Assembly: GCA_903871775.1 (NCBI GenBank)
Contig: CAIQIA010000007.1
Span: forward strand, 124,001 to 188,000
Direction of reading: 5' to 3'
Length of the DNA: 64,000 nucleotides
Source of the DNA: an uncultured cyanobacterium
Lineage (GTDB): Bacteria > Cyanobacteriota > Cyanobacteriia > PCC-6307 > Cyanobiaceae
Below the pieces are notes generated by a model. It had not been told where the DNA came from, ran no database searches, and was given only the letters and a program-made list of their open reading frames with translations. Both the position numbers and the translations under genes were made by a program. Numbering within the stretch: the first letter of the stretch is position 1; the number at the start of each line of letters is the position of its first letter. Of the stretch, positions 36,719 through 48,474 are shown piece by piece.

Positions 36719-37945
36719 CTAAGTGGTGTAGTCGGCGTTGATGTGCACATAGGCCTCCGACAGGTCGCAGCCCCAGGCCGTCGCGGTGCCAGGGCCATCG
36801 CCCAGCCGCAGGCGGATCTGCACCGTGTCGTCGTGCAGGTAGGCCCCCGCCGCCCGCTCGCGCAGGTACTGCGATGCCGCCGGCCGATCGAAGGGCAGGG
36901 GCTGACCGGCGGCCATCAGCTGGTGCTCCCCCAGCCAGAGGGCCACCGCCCCGGGATCGAAGGGCACCCCGGCCCGCCCGGCCGCCGCCACGATCCGCCC
37001 CCAGTTGGGATCGCGGCCATGGACGGCGCATTTCACCAATGACGAGCCGCACACCGTGCGGGCAATGGCGCGGGCCCCTGCTTCATCGGCCACACCCTCC
37101 ACCAGCACCGCCAGCAGGCAGGTGGCCCCTTCGCCGTCGCGGGCGATGGCGCGGGCCAGGTGCTGGGCCACCTGGGTCAGCCCCGCCTCGAGGGCCCCGT
37201 GCCGGGCGGGATCGAGGGGCTCACCGGCGGCAAAGGCCAGCACGGTGTCGTTGGTGCTGGTGTCGCCATCGACCGTGATCGCATTGAACGAACGGTCCAC
37301 GGCCCGGCGCACCATGCCCTCCCACACCGGCGCCGGCACCCCGGCATCGCAGCTGATGTAAGCCAGCATGGTGGCCATGGCCGGGTGGATCATTCCCGAC
37401 CCCTTGGCCATGCCCCCGATCCGCACCCGGCGTCCGTCGAAGTCGGCCTCGAAGGCGATCTGCTTGTCGACCAGGTCGGTGGTGAGAATCGCCCCGGCCG
37501 CGGCCGCGCCGCCGTCAGGGGCCAGGGCCTGCAGCAGCGGCTCCAGCCCCGCCAGCAGGAGGTCCATGGCGATCGGCACGCCGATCACCCCGGTGGAGCT
37601 GATCAGCACCTCCTCTTCGTTCAGCCCCAGCCGCTGGGCCACGGCCGCCGTGATCCGCAGGCTGTCGATCAGCCCCCGGTCGCCGGTGCAGGCATTGGCC
37701 TGGCCGCTGTTGACCACCACCGCCCGGGCGTGACCGCCGCTGGCCCGCAGCCGGTCAGCGCAGAGATCCACACTGGCCGCCCGCACCAGGCTGGTGGTGA
37801 AGCTGCCTGCGCAGACGGCTCCTTCGGGGGCCAGCAGCAGGGCCAGGTCAGGACGACCGCTCGCCTTGAGGCCAGCGGTGATGCCTGCCGCCAGAAAGCC
37901 TGCGGGCGCGGTGACACCACCGGGGACGGGCTGCCAGGACGTCAT
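36719..37945 (-). CDS. argJ: Bifunctional glutamate N-acetyltransferase/amino-acid acetyltransferase ArgJ
   Basis: A 408-residue enzyme recycling the acetyl group in cyclic arginine biosynthesis. It matures by self-cleavage at Ala-Thr in IHPAMATMLAYIS (Thr192 by this start), giving alpha and beta chains. Other family motifs are VNSGQANACTG, DVLISSTGVIGVPI-like (EEVLISSTGVIGVPI), DLVDKQIAFEADFDG, VDGDTSTNDT, and GRDPNWGRIVAAAGRAGV. The start is ATG 37945. It diverges across 98 bases from the DUF2236-CoaE fusion gene. Confidence 0.96.
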   Translation of the reverse strand: MTSWQPVPGGVTAPAGFLAAGITAGLKASGRPDLALLLAPEGAVCAGSFTTSLVRAASVDLCADRLRASGGHARAVVVNSGQANACTGDRGLIDSLRITAAVAQRLGLNEEEVLISSTGVIGVPIAMDLLLAGLEPLLQALAPDGGAAAAGAILTTDLVDKQIAFEADFDGRRVRIGGMAKGSGMIHPAMATMLAYISCDAGVPAPVWEGMVRRAVDRSFNAITVDGDTSTNDTVLAFAAGEPLDPARHGALEAGLTQVAQHLARAIARDGEGATCLLAVLVEGVADEAGARAIARTVCGSSLVKCAVHGRDPNWGRIVAAAGRAGVPFDPGAVALWLGEHQLMAAGQPLPFDRPAASQYLRERAAGAYLHDDTVQIRLRLGDGPGTATAWGCDLSEAYVHINADYTT

Positions 37946-38043
37946 GGATGCAGCGGGGGAGTTGGAGGCATCCTGCCCCGGCTGCGGTGCCATCGACCCA
38001 CTGGCAGGCTGGAGCCGCGCCCCACCCCCGTGACCGCCGCCCC

Positions 38044-39475
<1,432 letters not shown>

Positions 39476-39498
<23 letters not shown>

Positions 39499-40960
39499 GG
39501 ATCTGGTTCGAGAGCTTCGGGTCGGCCTTGCCGCCGGTGCGCTTCATCAGCTGCCCGACGAAGAAGCCCTGCAGCTTGGTCTTGCCGCCGCGGAAGGCCG
39601 CCACCTCGTCGGGATGGGCCGCCAGCAGTTCATCGACGATCGCCGTGATGGCGGCCGGATCGCTGATCATGCCCAGACCGCGCGCCTCGACGATCGCCCG
39701 GGGCGAACCGCCCGCCGTCAGCAACTCAGGAAGGATCTCCTTGGCGATCTTGCCGCTGATCACACCGTCATCGATCAGGGCCACCATCTCGGCCAGCTGC
39801 GCCGGCTGCAGCGGCAGTTCGGCGAACGTGAGCCGCTCGGCATTCACATGGGCGGCAATGTCGCCGGTGATCCAGTTGGCCACACCCTTCGGATCTCCAC
39901 CCGCCGCCACGGCCGCCTCGAAATAATCAGCCATCGGGCGTTCGTCGGTCAGCACGCGGGCGTCGTAGACCGACAGGCCCAGCTGCTCGGCATAGCGATG
40001 GCGCCGGGCGGCCGGCAGTTCCGGCAGCTCGGCCCGCCAGGCCTCGCGCTGGCTGTCGCTCACCTCGATCGGCCCGAGGTCTGGTTCGGGGAAGTAGCGG
40101 TAATCGCTCGATCCCTCCTTGCTGCGCATGCTTTTGGTGAGCTGCTTGCCCTCGTCCCACAGCCGCGTCTCCTGCCGCACCGGCTCACCGGTCTCGTAGG
40201 CCTTGATCTGCCGCTGGATCTCGTATTCGCAGGCCTTCTGAATCGCCGAGAACGAGTTCATGTTCTTGATCTCGACCTTCGTGCCGAAGGGGGCGTCGGG
40301 CCCGCGCCGCACCGAGATGTTCACGTCACAGCGCAGGGAGCCCTCCTGCATGTTGCCGTCGCTGACCCCCAGATAACGCATGATCCGGCGGATCTCGGCG
40401 GCGTATTCGGCGGCTTCGCGGCCGGTGCGCAGATCGGGCTTGCTGACGATCTCGGCCAGAGCCACCCCGGCGCGGTTGTAGTCGACCAGCGAGTGGGTGC
40501 TGCCCGCCAGCCGGTCGCTGCCCGCATGCACCAGCTTGCCGGCATCTTCTTCCATGTGCAGGCGCTCGATGCCGATGCGCTTCAGATACGTGTCCTTGCC
40601 CTTTTCAGCGACTTCGACCTCGATCCAGCCATCTTCGGCGATCGGTTCGTCGTACTGCGAGATCTGATAGTTCTTGGGCAGGTCTGGATAGAAATATTGC
40701 TTGCGGTCAAACTTGCTGTGGCCGGCGATGTGCAGATTCAGGGCGAGGGCCGCCTTGACCGCGTACTCGAGCACCCGGCGGTTGAGCACCGGCAGCGTGC
40801 CCGGCAGACCCATCACGATCGGGTCGATGTGGGTGTTGGGGTCATCGCCGAAGGCCGTGGAGGCCGGCGCGAAGATCTTGCTGGCCGTCCCCAGCTGCAC
40901 GTGGGTCTCGAGGCCGATCACGGCCTCCCAGTCGGCTGGTGCTGTGCTGGCCCCCGTCAT
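39476..40960 (-). CDS. gatB: Aspartyl/glutamyl-tRNA amidotransferase subunit B
   Basis: A 494-residue subunit of GatCAB, which converts Glu-tRNA(Gln) to Gln-tRNA(Gln). It has WEAVIGLETHVQLGTASKIF, GLPGTLPVLNRRVLEYAVK, FDRKQYFYPDLPKNYQISQY, HMEEDAGKL, DYNRAGVALAEIVSKPDL and IEIKNMNSF-type (KVEIKNMNSFSAIQKACEYE) blocks. The C-terminal YqeY-like domain is present (about 350-490). The start ATG 40960 matches the family. It is convergent with the fusion gene and divergent from thiO. Confidence 0.97.
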
Positions 40961-41031
40961 CGTGGCGTCGCCCCTCGCCGGCCGATCCTATGGGGCTGGC
41001 TGAGACCATGGGGCCATGACCCCTGGGGGCG

Positions 41032-42174
41032 ATGGGCGGCGACGATCCGGCGGCGATCCTGGTGCTCGGCGGCGGGCTGATGGGCCTGGCGGTGGCCCAT
41101 GCCCTTGCCCGCCGGGGCTGCACGGTGCAGGTGCTGAGCCGGCGCCGCAGTGAAGCGGCCGGCTTCGTGGCCGCCGGCATGCTGGCCCCCCACGCCGAAG
41201 GTCTGCAGGGGCCGCTGCTGACCCTGGGGCAGCGCAGCCTGGCGCTGGTGCCTGAGTGGGTGGCCCGCATCGAGGCCGACAGCGGCCTGCCCTGCGGCCT
41301 GCGGCCCTGCGGCATCGTCGTGCCGTTTGCCACGGCCGCCGACCGCGACGGCTTCGCCACGGCCCCGTTCGGCGAACCCCTCGACCGCCACGGGCTGGAG
41401 CGCGAACTGCCGGGCCTGGCCCCGCGCTGGACCGCCGGCCTGCTGTTCCGCCAGGACGGCCAGATCGACAACCGCCGGCAGCTGATGCGGGCCCTGGAAC
41501 GGGCCTGCAGCCGCCTGGGGGTGAAATTTCTCGAAGGGGCCGAGGTGGAGGGCCTCGACCGGGCCGGTGATGGGGCCCTGCAGGGGGTGCGGCTGCGCAC
41601 CGCCGAGGGCGACCGCCACACCCTGGCCGCCCGGCGGGCGGTGCTGGCCTGCGGCGCCTGGAGCGCCCGGCTGCTGCCCGAGCTGCCGGTGTTTCCGGTC
41701 AAGGGGCAGATGCTGTCGCTGCAGGCGCCGCGCCAGGCCCTGCGGCGGGTGGTGTTCGGCCCCGGCACCTACCTGGTGCCCAGGGAGGACGGCCTGGTGG
41801 TGGTGGGCGCCACCAGCGAACCCGAAGCCGGCTTCAGCGAGGGCCTCACCCCCGCCGGCCAGCGGCAGCTGCAGGCGGGCCTCGCCGACCTGCTGCCCGA
41901 AGCAGCCGGCTGGCCGCCGATGGAACGCTGGTGGGGCTTCCGCCCCTGCACCCCCGACGAGGCGCCGCTGCTGGGGGAGAGCCCCGTGCCGGGCCTCTGG
42001 CTGGCCACGGGCCACCATCGCAACGGCGTGCTGCTGGCCGCCATCACGGCCGAGCGGCTGGGGGCGGCGCTGGCCCCCGGCACCGGTGCTCCGGCGGCGG
42101 CCGCCGCTCTGGCGCCCTTCGCCTGGAACCGGTTCCGGGGGCAGGAGCCTCAGCCCTCGGTGCGCCAGCCCTGA
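41032..42174 (+). CDS. thiO: Glycine oxidase ThiO
   Basis: A 380-residue FAD-dependent oxidase that makes the glycine imine for thiazole synthesis in thiamine production. The dinucleotide fold is [18 protein letters not shown], followed by [65 protein letters not shown] and the C-terminal [19 protein letters not shown]. These are characteristic of ThiO within the DAO family. The start is ATG 41032, next to the gatB promoter region. The 3' end overlaps ndk by 25 bases. Confidence 0.9.
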   Translation: MGGDDPAAILVLGGGLMGLAVAHALARRGCTVQVLSRRRSEAAGFVAAGMLAPHAEGLQGPLLTLGQRSLALVPEWVARIEADSGLPCGLRPCGIVVPFATAADRDGFATAPFGEPLDRHGLERELPGLAPRWTAGLLFRQDGQIDNRRQLMRALERACSRLGVKFLEGAEVEGLDRAGDGALQGVRLRTAEGDRHTLAARRAVLACGAWSARLLPELPVFPVKGQMLSLQAPRQALRRVVFGPGTYLVPREDGLVVVGATSEPEAGFSEGLTPAGQRQLQAGLADLLPEAAGWPPMERWWGFRPCTPDEAPLLGESPVPGLWLATGHHRNGVLLAAITAERLGAALAPGTGAPAAAAALAPFAWNRFRGQEPQPSVRQP

Positions 42175-42608
42175 TCGGCCGGGGTCCAGTCGTTGAGCTC
42201 GCCGGGCTGGAACCAGAGGCCGATCTCGAAGTCGGCGGTCTCGGCGGCATCGGACCCGTGGATGACATTGCGGCCGATGTTCACCGCCAGGTCACCACGG
42301 ATGGTGCCCGGGGCCGCCTCGAGGGGCTTGGTGGCGCCGATCATCAGGCGGGCGGCGGCGATGACCCCATCCCCTTCCCAGACCATGGCCACCACGGGGC
42401 CGCTGGTGATGAAATCGACAAGACCGGCGAAGAAGGGCCGCTCGCGGTGGACGCCGTAGTGGTTCTCGGCCAGCTCACGGCTGGGGGTGAGCTGCTTGAG
42501 ACCCACGAGCCTGAAGCCCTTGCGCTCGAAGCGGCCGATGATCTCGCCCACCAGGCCCCGCTGCACCCCGTCGGGCTTGATGGCGAGGAAGGTGCGTTCG
42601 GTGGCCAT
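42150..42608 (-). CDS. ndk: Nucleoside diphosphate kinase
   Basis: A 152-residue enzyme equalising nucleoside triphosphate pools. It begins [20 protein letters not shown] and carries the catalytic His in [18 protein letters not shown]. The usual bacterial length is about 140-150. The start is ATG 42608. It diverges from speA across 156 bases and its 3' end overlaps thiO. Confidence 0.97.
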   Translation of the reverse strand: MATERTFLAIKPDGVQRGLVGEIIGRFERKGFRLVGLKQLTPSRELAENHYGVHRERPFFAGLVDFITSGPVVAMVWEGDGVIAAARLMIGATKPLEAAPGTIRGDLAVNIGRNVIHGSDAAETADFEIGLWFQPGELNDWTPADQGWRTEG

Positions 42609-42764
42609 GGGGTCGGGGGAGGCAGGGAGACGCGAGCCATCGTCTGCGGCGGCCCTGCCCCTTGGCAAGTGCAGCCGGTGGCTGCCAGCCGCCGTCCCGG
42701 CACCAGAACCACGCCCCGGGGCCCACAGACTTCAAAATCAGGGCCGATCCCCCCACCGCCTGTG

Positions 42765-44696
42765 GTGACCGCCCCATCCGCCAACGCAGGCCAACAGCCG
42801 CCCTGGACTCCTGCCGACAGCGCCGCGACCTATGGCCTCGACCGCTGGGGGGAGCCCTACTTCAGCGTCAACGCCCGCGGCCATGTGCTGGTGCAGCCCC
42901 GCGGGGACCGCGGCGGCGCCCTTGACCTGGTGGAGCTGGTGCAGGAGCTGCAGGGCCGCGACCTGTCGCTGCCGCTGCTGATCCGCTTCGACGACATCCT
43001 CGAAGATCGGCTCGAACGCCTGCATGCCGCCTTCGACCGCGCCTTCGTTCAGTACGGCTACGCCGGCCGCTATCAGGGGGTCTTTCCGGTCAAGTGCAAC
43101 CAGCAGCGCCATGTGGTGGAACAGCTGGTCGACAGCGGCCGCCGCTGGCACTTCGGCCTCGAGGCCGGCAGCAAGGCCGAACTGCTGATCGCCCTGTCGC
43201 TGCTCGACGATCCCGAGGCGCTGCTGATCTGCAACGGCTACAAGGACCAGCGCTACATCGAGACGGCGATTCTGGCGCGACGGCTCGGGCGGCGGCCGGT
43301 GGTGGTGATCGAACAGGCCGATGAGGTGCAGCGGATCATCGCCGCCAGCCGCGAGCTGGGGGCGGCGCCGTTCATCGGCATCCGCGCCAAGCTGTCGGCC
43401 CGCAGCAGCGGCCGCTGGGGCAGTTCGGTGGGCGAACGGGCCAAGTTCGGCCTGTCGATCCCCGACGTGCTGACCACGGTCGAGGCCCTGCGCGACGCCG
43501 GCCTGCTGGCCGATCTGCGGCTGCTGCACTTTCACATCGGCAGCCAGATCAGCGACATCGCCGTGCTCAAGGACGCCCTGCAGGAGGCCGGGCAGATCTA
43601 TGGCGAGCTGGTGCGGCTGGGGGCGCCGATGGGCTATCTCGACGTCGGCGGCGGCCTCGGCATCGACTACGACGGCAGCCGCACCGCCACCGCCGCCTCC
43701 ACCAATTACTCGCTGCAGAACTACGCCAACGACGTGGTCGCCACGGTGCGTGAATGCTGCGAACCCCATGGGGTGCCGCTGCCGACGCTGGTGAGCGAAA
43801 GCGGCCGGGCCATCGCCAGCCATTTCTCGGTGCTGGTGTTCGATGTGCTGGGGGCCGGCGGCGTCAGCGCCGAGGTGCCCCCCCCGGGGGACGACGAACC
43901 GTTGATCGTGCGCAACCTGCGCGACACCCTCGCCGGCATCGGCGACGACAACCTGCAGGAGGCGTGGAACGACGCTATCAAGTTCAAGGACGATGCCCTC
44001 TCGGCCTTTCGCCTCGGCTACCTGAGCCTGCCCCAGCGGGCCCTGGCCGAGCGGCTGTACTGGGCCTGCTGCGAGGCGATCGCCACCCGGCTGGCGCAGC
44101 TGCCCGCCGGCACCCCGGTGGCCGCCGAACTGGCCGAACTGCCCAGGGCCCTGGCGGCGACGTACTACGCCAACCTGTCGGTGTTCCGCTCGGCCCCCGA
44201 CACCTGGGCCATCGACCAGCTGTTTCCGGTGATGCCGGTGCACCGGCTCAACGAACGGCCCCGGCGCCTCGGCAGCTTCGCCGACCTCACCTGCGATTCG
44301 GACGGCAAGCTGGCCCGCTTCATCGACCGTGGGCAGGTCAAGACCCTGCTCGAACTGCATGAGCTGCGCCCCGGGGAGCCCTACTGGATCGGCCTGTTCC
44401 TGGGCGGCGCCTACCAGGAGGTGATGGGCAACCTGCACAACCTCTTCGGCAGCACCAACGCCGTGCACATCCGCCTCGCCAGCGGCGGCGGCTACCAGGT
44501 GGACCACGTGGTGCGGGGGGACACCAACGCCGAGGTGCTGCAGGCGATGGAACACGACCCGGCGCAGCTGCTGGAGCGCCTGCGGATGGCCAGCGAGGCC
44601 GCCATCGGCCGTGGCGACCTGGCCATCAGCGACGCCCGCCGGCTGATGGCCCACCTGCGCGCCAGCCTCGAGCAGACCACCTATCTGAAGGGGTGA
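42765..44696 (+). CDS. speA: Biosynthetic arginine decarboxylase
   Basis: A 643-residue PLP enzyme converting arginine to agmatine, the first step toward polyamines. The alanine-racemase-like barrel contains GVFPVKCNQQRHVVEQLVD with the PLP-binding Lys, HFGLEAGSKAELLIALSLL, and LLHFHIGSQISDIAVL. The C-terminal domain has SESGRAIASHFSVLVFDVLG, VFRSAPDTWAIDQLFPVMPV, and CDSDGKLARFI with GLFLGGAYQEVMGNLHNLFG. Two GTG codons in a row (42762, 42765) are the plausible starts. A CAAAAT hexamer upstream (about 42733-42739) is a possible -10 box. It ends one base before the SIMPL gene's stop. Confidence 0.95.
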   Translation: MTAPSANAGQQPPWTPADSAATYGLDRWGEPYFSVNARGHVLVQPRGDRGGALDLVELVQELQGRDLSLPLLIRFDDILEDRLERLHAAFDRAFVQYGYAGRYQGVFPVKCNQQRHVVEQLVDSGRRWHFGLEAGSKAELLIALSLLDDPEALLICNGYKDQRYIETAILARRLGRRPVVVIEQADEVQRIIAASRELGAAPFIGIRAKLSARSSGRWGSSVGERAKFGLSIPDVLTTVEALRDAGLLADLRLLHFHIGSQISDIAVLKDALQEAGQIYGELVRLGAPMGYLDVGGGLGIDYDGSRTATAASTNYSLQNYANDVVATVRECCEPHGVPLPTLVSESGRAIASHFSVLVFDVLGAGGVSAEVPPPGDDEPLIVRNLRDTLAGIGDDNLQEAWNDAIKFKDDALSAFRLGYLSLPQRALAERLYWACCEAIATRLAQLPAGTPVAAELAELPRALAATYYANLSVFRSAPDTWAIDQLFPVMPVHRLNERPRRLGSFADLTCDSDGKLARFIDRGQVKTLLELHELRPGEPYWIGLFLGGAYQEVMGNLHNLFGSTNAVHIRLASGGGYQVDHVVRGDTNAEVLQAMEHDPAQLLERLRMASEAAIGRGDLAISDARRLMAHLRASLEQTTYLKG

Positions 44697-45389
44697 TCAG
44701 CGCCCACAGAAGGTCACCTGCAGCGCCAGCCGCTCGAGGGGCGGCGGCAGCTCGGCCGGATCGAAGGCGGGCGGAGCAGCAGCCACCATCGCCTTGACGG
44801 CCATCGGCCGGGGCTGGGGGCCCCCTTCGATCTGCACCTCGATGGGGCGCAGCTGCCGCAGCCCCAGCACCGCCACCAGCTCCCGCGCCTGGGCCTGGGC
44901 GTCCAGCCAGGCGGCCTGCAGCAGCCGCCGGCGGGCGGCGGCGTCACCACTGGCGCTGGCCTCGATCTGCACCGGCTGCAGCTGCACCCCGGCGAGGCCG
45001 CCCACCTCCCGCACCAGGGCGTCGTAGCGCTCGGGGCGCAGCACCCCGCTCAGCTGCAGCGACGCCGTCACCTGTCCCTGGTGACTCCAGGTGCCGGGGG
45101 AGGCCACCTGCAGCTCAGCCACCTCGAGCCGCTGCAGCGCCTCGCGCACAATGGCCAGCCGCTGCTGCAGCTCCTGCAGGGCATCCGCCTGGTTCCGCTG
45201 CTGGGCCTGCAGCCCAAGGCTGAAGCGCAGCCGTTCGCCGCTGCGCTTCAGCTCCGCCTGGCCGCGGGCCTGCAGCAGGGTGCCGTCACAGCTGGCGGTC
45301 ACCTCGGCCCGGGCGGGACCCGTCAGGGTCGGCAGCCCCAGCCCCAGGGCGAGCAGCAGCGCCGCCGACCGTTGTCCTTCAACCCCCAT
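44697..45389 (-). CDS. SIMPL (DUF541) domain periplasmic protein
   Basis: A 230-residue protein with a signal peptide (residues 1-28, LLLALGLGLPTLTGPARA) followed by a SIMPL/DUF541 domain: VTASCDGTLLQARGQAELK, QRLAIVREALQRLEVAELQV, an Ala-rich helix (RRRLLQAAWLDAQAQARELV) and the final strand LERLALQVTFCGR. Family members are periplasmic or outer-membrane and of unclear role. The start is ATG 45389. The stop abuts the speA stop with no gap. Confidence 0.82.
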   Translation of the reverse strand: MGVEGQRSAALLLALGLGLPTLTGPARAEVTASCDGTLLQARGQAELKRSGERLRFSLGLQAQQRNQADALQELQQRLAIVREALQRLEVAELQVASPGTWSHQGQVTASLQLSGVLRPERYDALVREVGGLAGVQLQPVQIEASASGDAAARRRLLQAAWLDAQAQARELVAVLGLRQLRPIEVQIEGGPQPRPMAVKAMVAAAPPAFDPAELPPPLERLALQVTFCGR

Positions 45390-45507
45390 CCCGATGCCTG
45401 CCTGGTCGCAGACCCCAGCGTGGCCCGTGACGGTGACCAGCGGCTGACCGGCCAGGGGAAATCGATGACCGGAGACGACCGGGTTCCTGGTGGGGGGCCT
45501 CAGCATC

Positions 45508-45645
45508 AGCGGCGATCTCGTCCACCGCCATCCGGTGAAAGTCGTCAGGCACCTGGCACTGGCCGGCGAGCAGACCGAGCCGACGCCGCGGTTGACGCCC
45601 GGCTTTGCAGATCAGGAACGGCTCCCCAGCCTCAGCCTCATCGAC
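45508..45645 (-). pseudogene. Remnant of a Phd-family antitoxin gene
   Basis: Forty-six codons on the minus strand read VDEAEAGEPFLICKAGR, then RRRLGLLAGQCQVPDDFHRM and AVDEIAA. This is the middle and C-terminal part of Phd/VapB-type antitoxins, whose usual pattern is (L)VDEAEAGEPFLI.KAG.PVARL....RRLGLLAGQ..VPDDFD.M..DEI. The N-terminal DNA-binding part is gone: a TAA lies two codons upstream and no start is available. About a dozen codons (PVARL region) are missing in-frame. The rest of the 300-base spacer between the SIMPL gene and alaS shows no gene; a toxin fragment may be eroded there but cannot be identified. Confidence 0.65.
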
Positions 45646-45689
45646 CCGTCGTTAGTCGACCCACGGCCCATCCCGGTGGTGCGCCCCCC

Positions 45690-48377
45690 TCAGCCCAGGG
45701 CGCCGCGCAGCTTCTCCTCCGCCGCCTTCAGAGCCCCATCCAGGGCCGAGCCATCGCGGCCGCCGGCCTGGGCCAGGTTGGGGCGGCCGCCGCCGCCGCC
45801 GCCGCAGGCTTTCGCCACATCGCCGATGAACTTGCCCGCCTGCTGGCCGGCGGCCACCACCGCTGAGCCAAAAGCAGCCACAAGGACAACCTTTCCCAGA
45901 TCCGCGGGGTCGGGCAAGCCGCCAATCACAACGGCAGTGCCGATCCCGACCTGCTCCTGCAGCTTCTGCGCCACAACCTGAAGACTGGCTCCCTCGACAC
46001 CATCCAGGCGCTTCACCAGGATCTTGAGAGGCTCGCCTCCGGAAGTCGTGCCGACCTGCACGGCCTGGGCCGCCAACGCCGCGGCTTTGGCCACCGCCAG
46101 CTCGGAACGGGCCGCCGCCAGGGCCTTGCCGGTGGCCTTGAGCTCGTCCTGCAGGGCGCCCACCCGCTCGACGATCTCGCCGGGCTGCACCTTGAAGCGA
46201 TCGGCCAGCTCGCGAACGACCCGGTCGCGCTCGGCCACCCAGGCGAGCACCGCCGGGCCCGCCACCGCCTCGATGCGACGGATGCCGGCGGCCACACCAC
46301 CCTCCGAAATGATCTTGAACAGGCCGATCTCGGCGGTGTTGGCCACATGGGTGCCGCCGCAGAGCTCCATCGACACGCCGGGCACGTCGACCACGCGCAC
46401 CACGTCGGCGTACTTCTCGCCGAACATCGCCACGGCCCCCGCAGCCCTCGCCCGCTCGATCTCCATCTCCTGCACCTCGAGGTCATGGGCCTCGGCGATC
46501 CAGCCGTTGATCAGGGCCTCGATCTGCTCCAGCTCATCGGCGCTCACCGGTCGCGGGCAGTGGAAGTCGAAGCGCAGGCGGTCGAAGTCGACCAGGGAAC
46601 CGGCCTGGCCGATGGCCGGATCCACCACCTGCTTGAGGGCCGCCTGCAGCAGATGGGTGGCGGTGTGGTTCGCCTGGGCGCGGCGGCGGCAGGTGCGGTC
46701 CACCTGGGCCGTCACCAGATCCCCCACCAGCAGCTGGCCCCGCTCGACGCGGCCGGCATGCACGAAGACGCTGCGGTTGCGGCTGACACCCTCGATCAGC
46801 ACGATCACCCCCTCGCCCCCGGCGCCCTCCCCCGACAGCACGCCGCGGTCGCCCACCTGGCCACCGCCCTCGCCATAGAAGGGGGTGCTGTCGAGCACGA
46901 GCTGCACCCGGTCGCCGGCGACCGCCCGTTCGGCGGGGGCACCGTTCACCACCAGCGCCAGCACGCAGCTGGGGTGCTCGAGGGCTTCGTAACCCTTGAA
47001 GGCGGTGGCCTGGCTGGCGGCGGCCACCTGGTCGATCGCCTCCTGCAGGGTGAGGTCGATGCTGACCGCCGCCGCCTTGGCCCGCTGCCGCTGCTGCTCC
47101 ATCGCCGCCTCGAAGCCGGCCAGATCCACGCTGAGGCCGTGCTCCTCGGCAATCTCTTCGGTCAGCTCGAGCGGGAAGCCGTAGGTGTCGTAGAGCTCGA
47201 AGGCCTGGGCGCCGCTGATCTGCGCCGGCCTGGCCGCCAGCACCTCGGCCAGCAGCTTCTCGCCCCGCTCGAGGGTCTCGAGGAACCGGGCCTCCTCCCG
47301 CTCCAGCTCGGCCACGATCGCGCCCCGGCGCTCTTCGAGGGCCGGGTGGACCTCGGCCATCAGGGTGATCGCCGCCTCGCCCATCGCCATCAGAAACGGC
47401 CGGTCGATGCCCAGCAGCCGGCCGTGGCGCACCACCCGCCGCAGCAGCCGCCGCAGGATGTAGCCGCGGCCGAGGTTGCTGGCGGTGACGCCATCGCCGA
47501 TCAGCTGGGTGACGGCGCGGCTGTGGTCGCCGATCACCTTGAGGCTGGTCTTGCCCTTCTCGTCGAGGGCGGGGTAGGCCACCCCGGCCAGGCCGGCCGC
47601 CGTTTCGATCAGCGGGTAGATCAGGTCGGTCTCATAGTTGTTGGGCACCCCCTGCAGGATCTGGGCCATCCGCTCGAGCCCCATGCCGGTGTCGATGCAG
47701 CGGCTGGCGAGGGGCGTGAGCACCCCCGCGGCGTCGCGGTTGTACTGCATGAACACCAGGTTGTAGAACTCGATGAAGCGGCTGTCGTCCTCCAGGTCGA
47801 TGCCGTCGTCGCCGTCTTCGGGGCGGAAGTCGTAATAGATCTCGGAACAGGGCCCGCAGGGGCCGGTGGGGCCCGACGCCCAGAAGTTGTCGGCTTCATC
47901 CATGCGGATGATCCGCTTCGGGTTCACCCCCACCACGTCGCGCCAGATCGCCTCGGCTTCGTCGTCTTCGCGGAACACGCTCACCACCAGGTTGCGGGGC
48001 GCCAGGCCGAAGACCTCGGTGCTCAGCTCCCAGGCCCAGCAGATCGCCTGCTCCTTGAAGTAATCACCGAACGAGAAGTTGCCGAGCATCTCGAAGAACG
48101 TGTGGTGCCGCGCCGTGCGGCCCACGTTCTCGATGTCGTTGGTGCGGATGCACTTCTGGCTGCTGGTGGCCCTGGGGGCCGGCCGTTCGGCCTGGCCCAG
48201 GAACACCGGCTTGAACGGCAGCATGCCGGCGATGGTGAGCAGCACCGTGGGGTCTTCGGGCACCAGCGAAGCGCTGGGCAGGCGCCGGTGGTCGCGGGCC
48301 TCGTAGAACCGCAGGAACGCCTCGCGGATCTCAGCGCCGGAGCGGGGGCGGGGGCCGGCAGGAGAGGCGGCGGTCAT
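45690..48377 (-). CDS. alaS: Alanine-tRNA ligase
   Basis: An 895-residue synthetase. The catalytic domain has [36 protein letters not shown] and [20 protein letters not shown]. The editing domain has [17 protein letters not shown] and the zinc-site [18 protein letters not shown]. The C-Ala domain ends with [20 protein letters not shown]. Length and order are typical. The start is ATG 48377 ([20 protein letters not shown]); an upstream open frame belongs to the SNF2 antisense and is not family-like. It diverges from the SNF2 gene across 97 bases. Confidence 0.97.
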   Translation of the reverse strand: MTAASPAGPRPRSGAEIREAFLRFYEARDHRRLPSASLVPEDPTVLLTIAGMLPFKPVFLGQAERPAPRATSSQKCIRTNDIENVGRTARHHTFFEMLGNFSFGDYFKEQAICWAWELSTEVFGLAPRNLVVSVFREDDEAEAIWRDVVGVNPKRIIRMDEADNFWASGPTGPCGPCSEIYYDFRPEDGDDGIDLEDDSRFIEFYNLVFMQYNRDAAGVLTPLASRCIDTGMGLERMAQILQGVPNNYETDLIYPLIETAAGLAGVAYPALDEKGKTSLKVIGDHSRAVTQLIGDGVTASNLGRGYILRRLLRRVVRHGRLLGIDRPFLMAMGEAAITLMAEVHPALEERRGAIVAELEREEARFLETLERGEKLLAEVLAARPAQISGAQAFELYDTYGFPLELTEEIAEEHGLSVDLAGFEAAMEQQRQRAKAAAVSIDLTLQEAIDQVAAASQATAFKGYEALEHPSCVLALVVNGAPAERAVAGDRVQLVLDSTPFYGEGGGQVGDRGVLSGEGAGGEGVIVLIEGVSRNRSVFVHAGRVERGQLLVGDLVTAQVDRTCRRRAQANHTATHLLQAALKQVVDPAIGQAGSLVDFDRLRFDFHCPRPVSADELEQIEALINGWIAEAHDLEVQEMEIERARAAGAVAMFGEKYADVVRVVDVPGVSMELCGGTHVANTAEIGLFKIISEGGVAAGIRRIEAVAGPAVLAWVAERDRVVRELADRFKVQPGEIVERVGALQDELKATGKALAAARSELAVAKAAALAAQAVQVGTTSGGEPLKILVKRLDGVEGASLQVVAQKLQEQVGIGTAVVIGGLPDPADLGKVVLVAAFGSAVVAAGQQAGKFIGDVAKACGGGGGGRPNLAQAGGRDGSALDGALKAAEEKLRGALG

Positions 48378-48474
48378 GGTGGAGCGGAGCGCAGGGCCAT
48401 GATCCCGCAACGGCCGGCGGGGCGCGGCGGGTGCAGGATGGCGGGATGGTGGTCCCCTTCGCCGTGCGGCCGCG

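Noticed and set aside
45490-45981. A forward open frame in the spacer before alaS
   Set aside because: It is antisense to the antitoxin remnant and alaS, and its translation has no recognisable motif.
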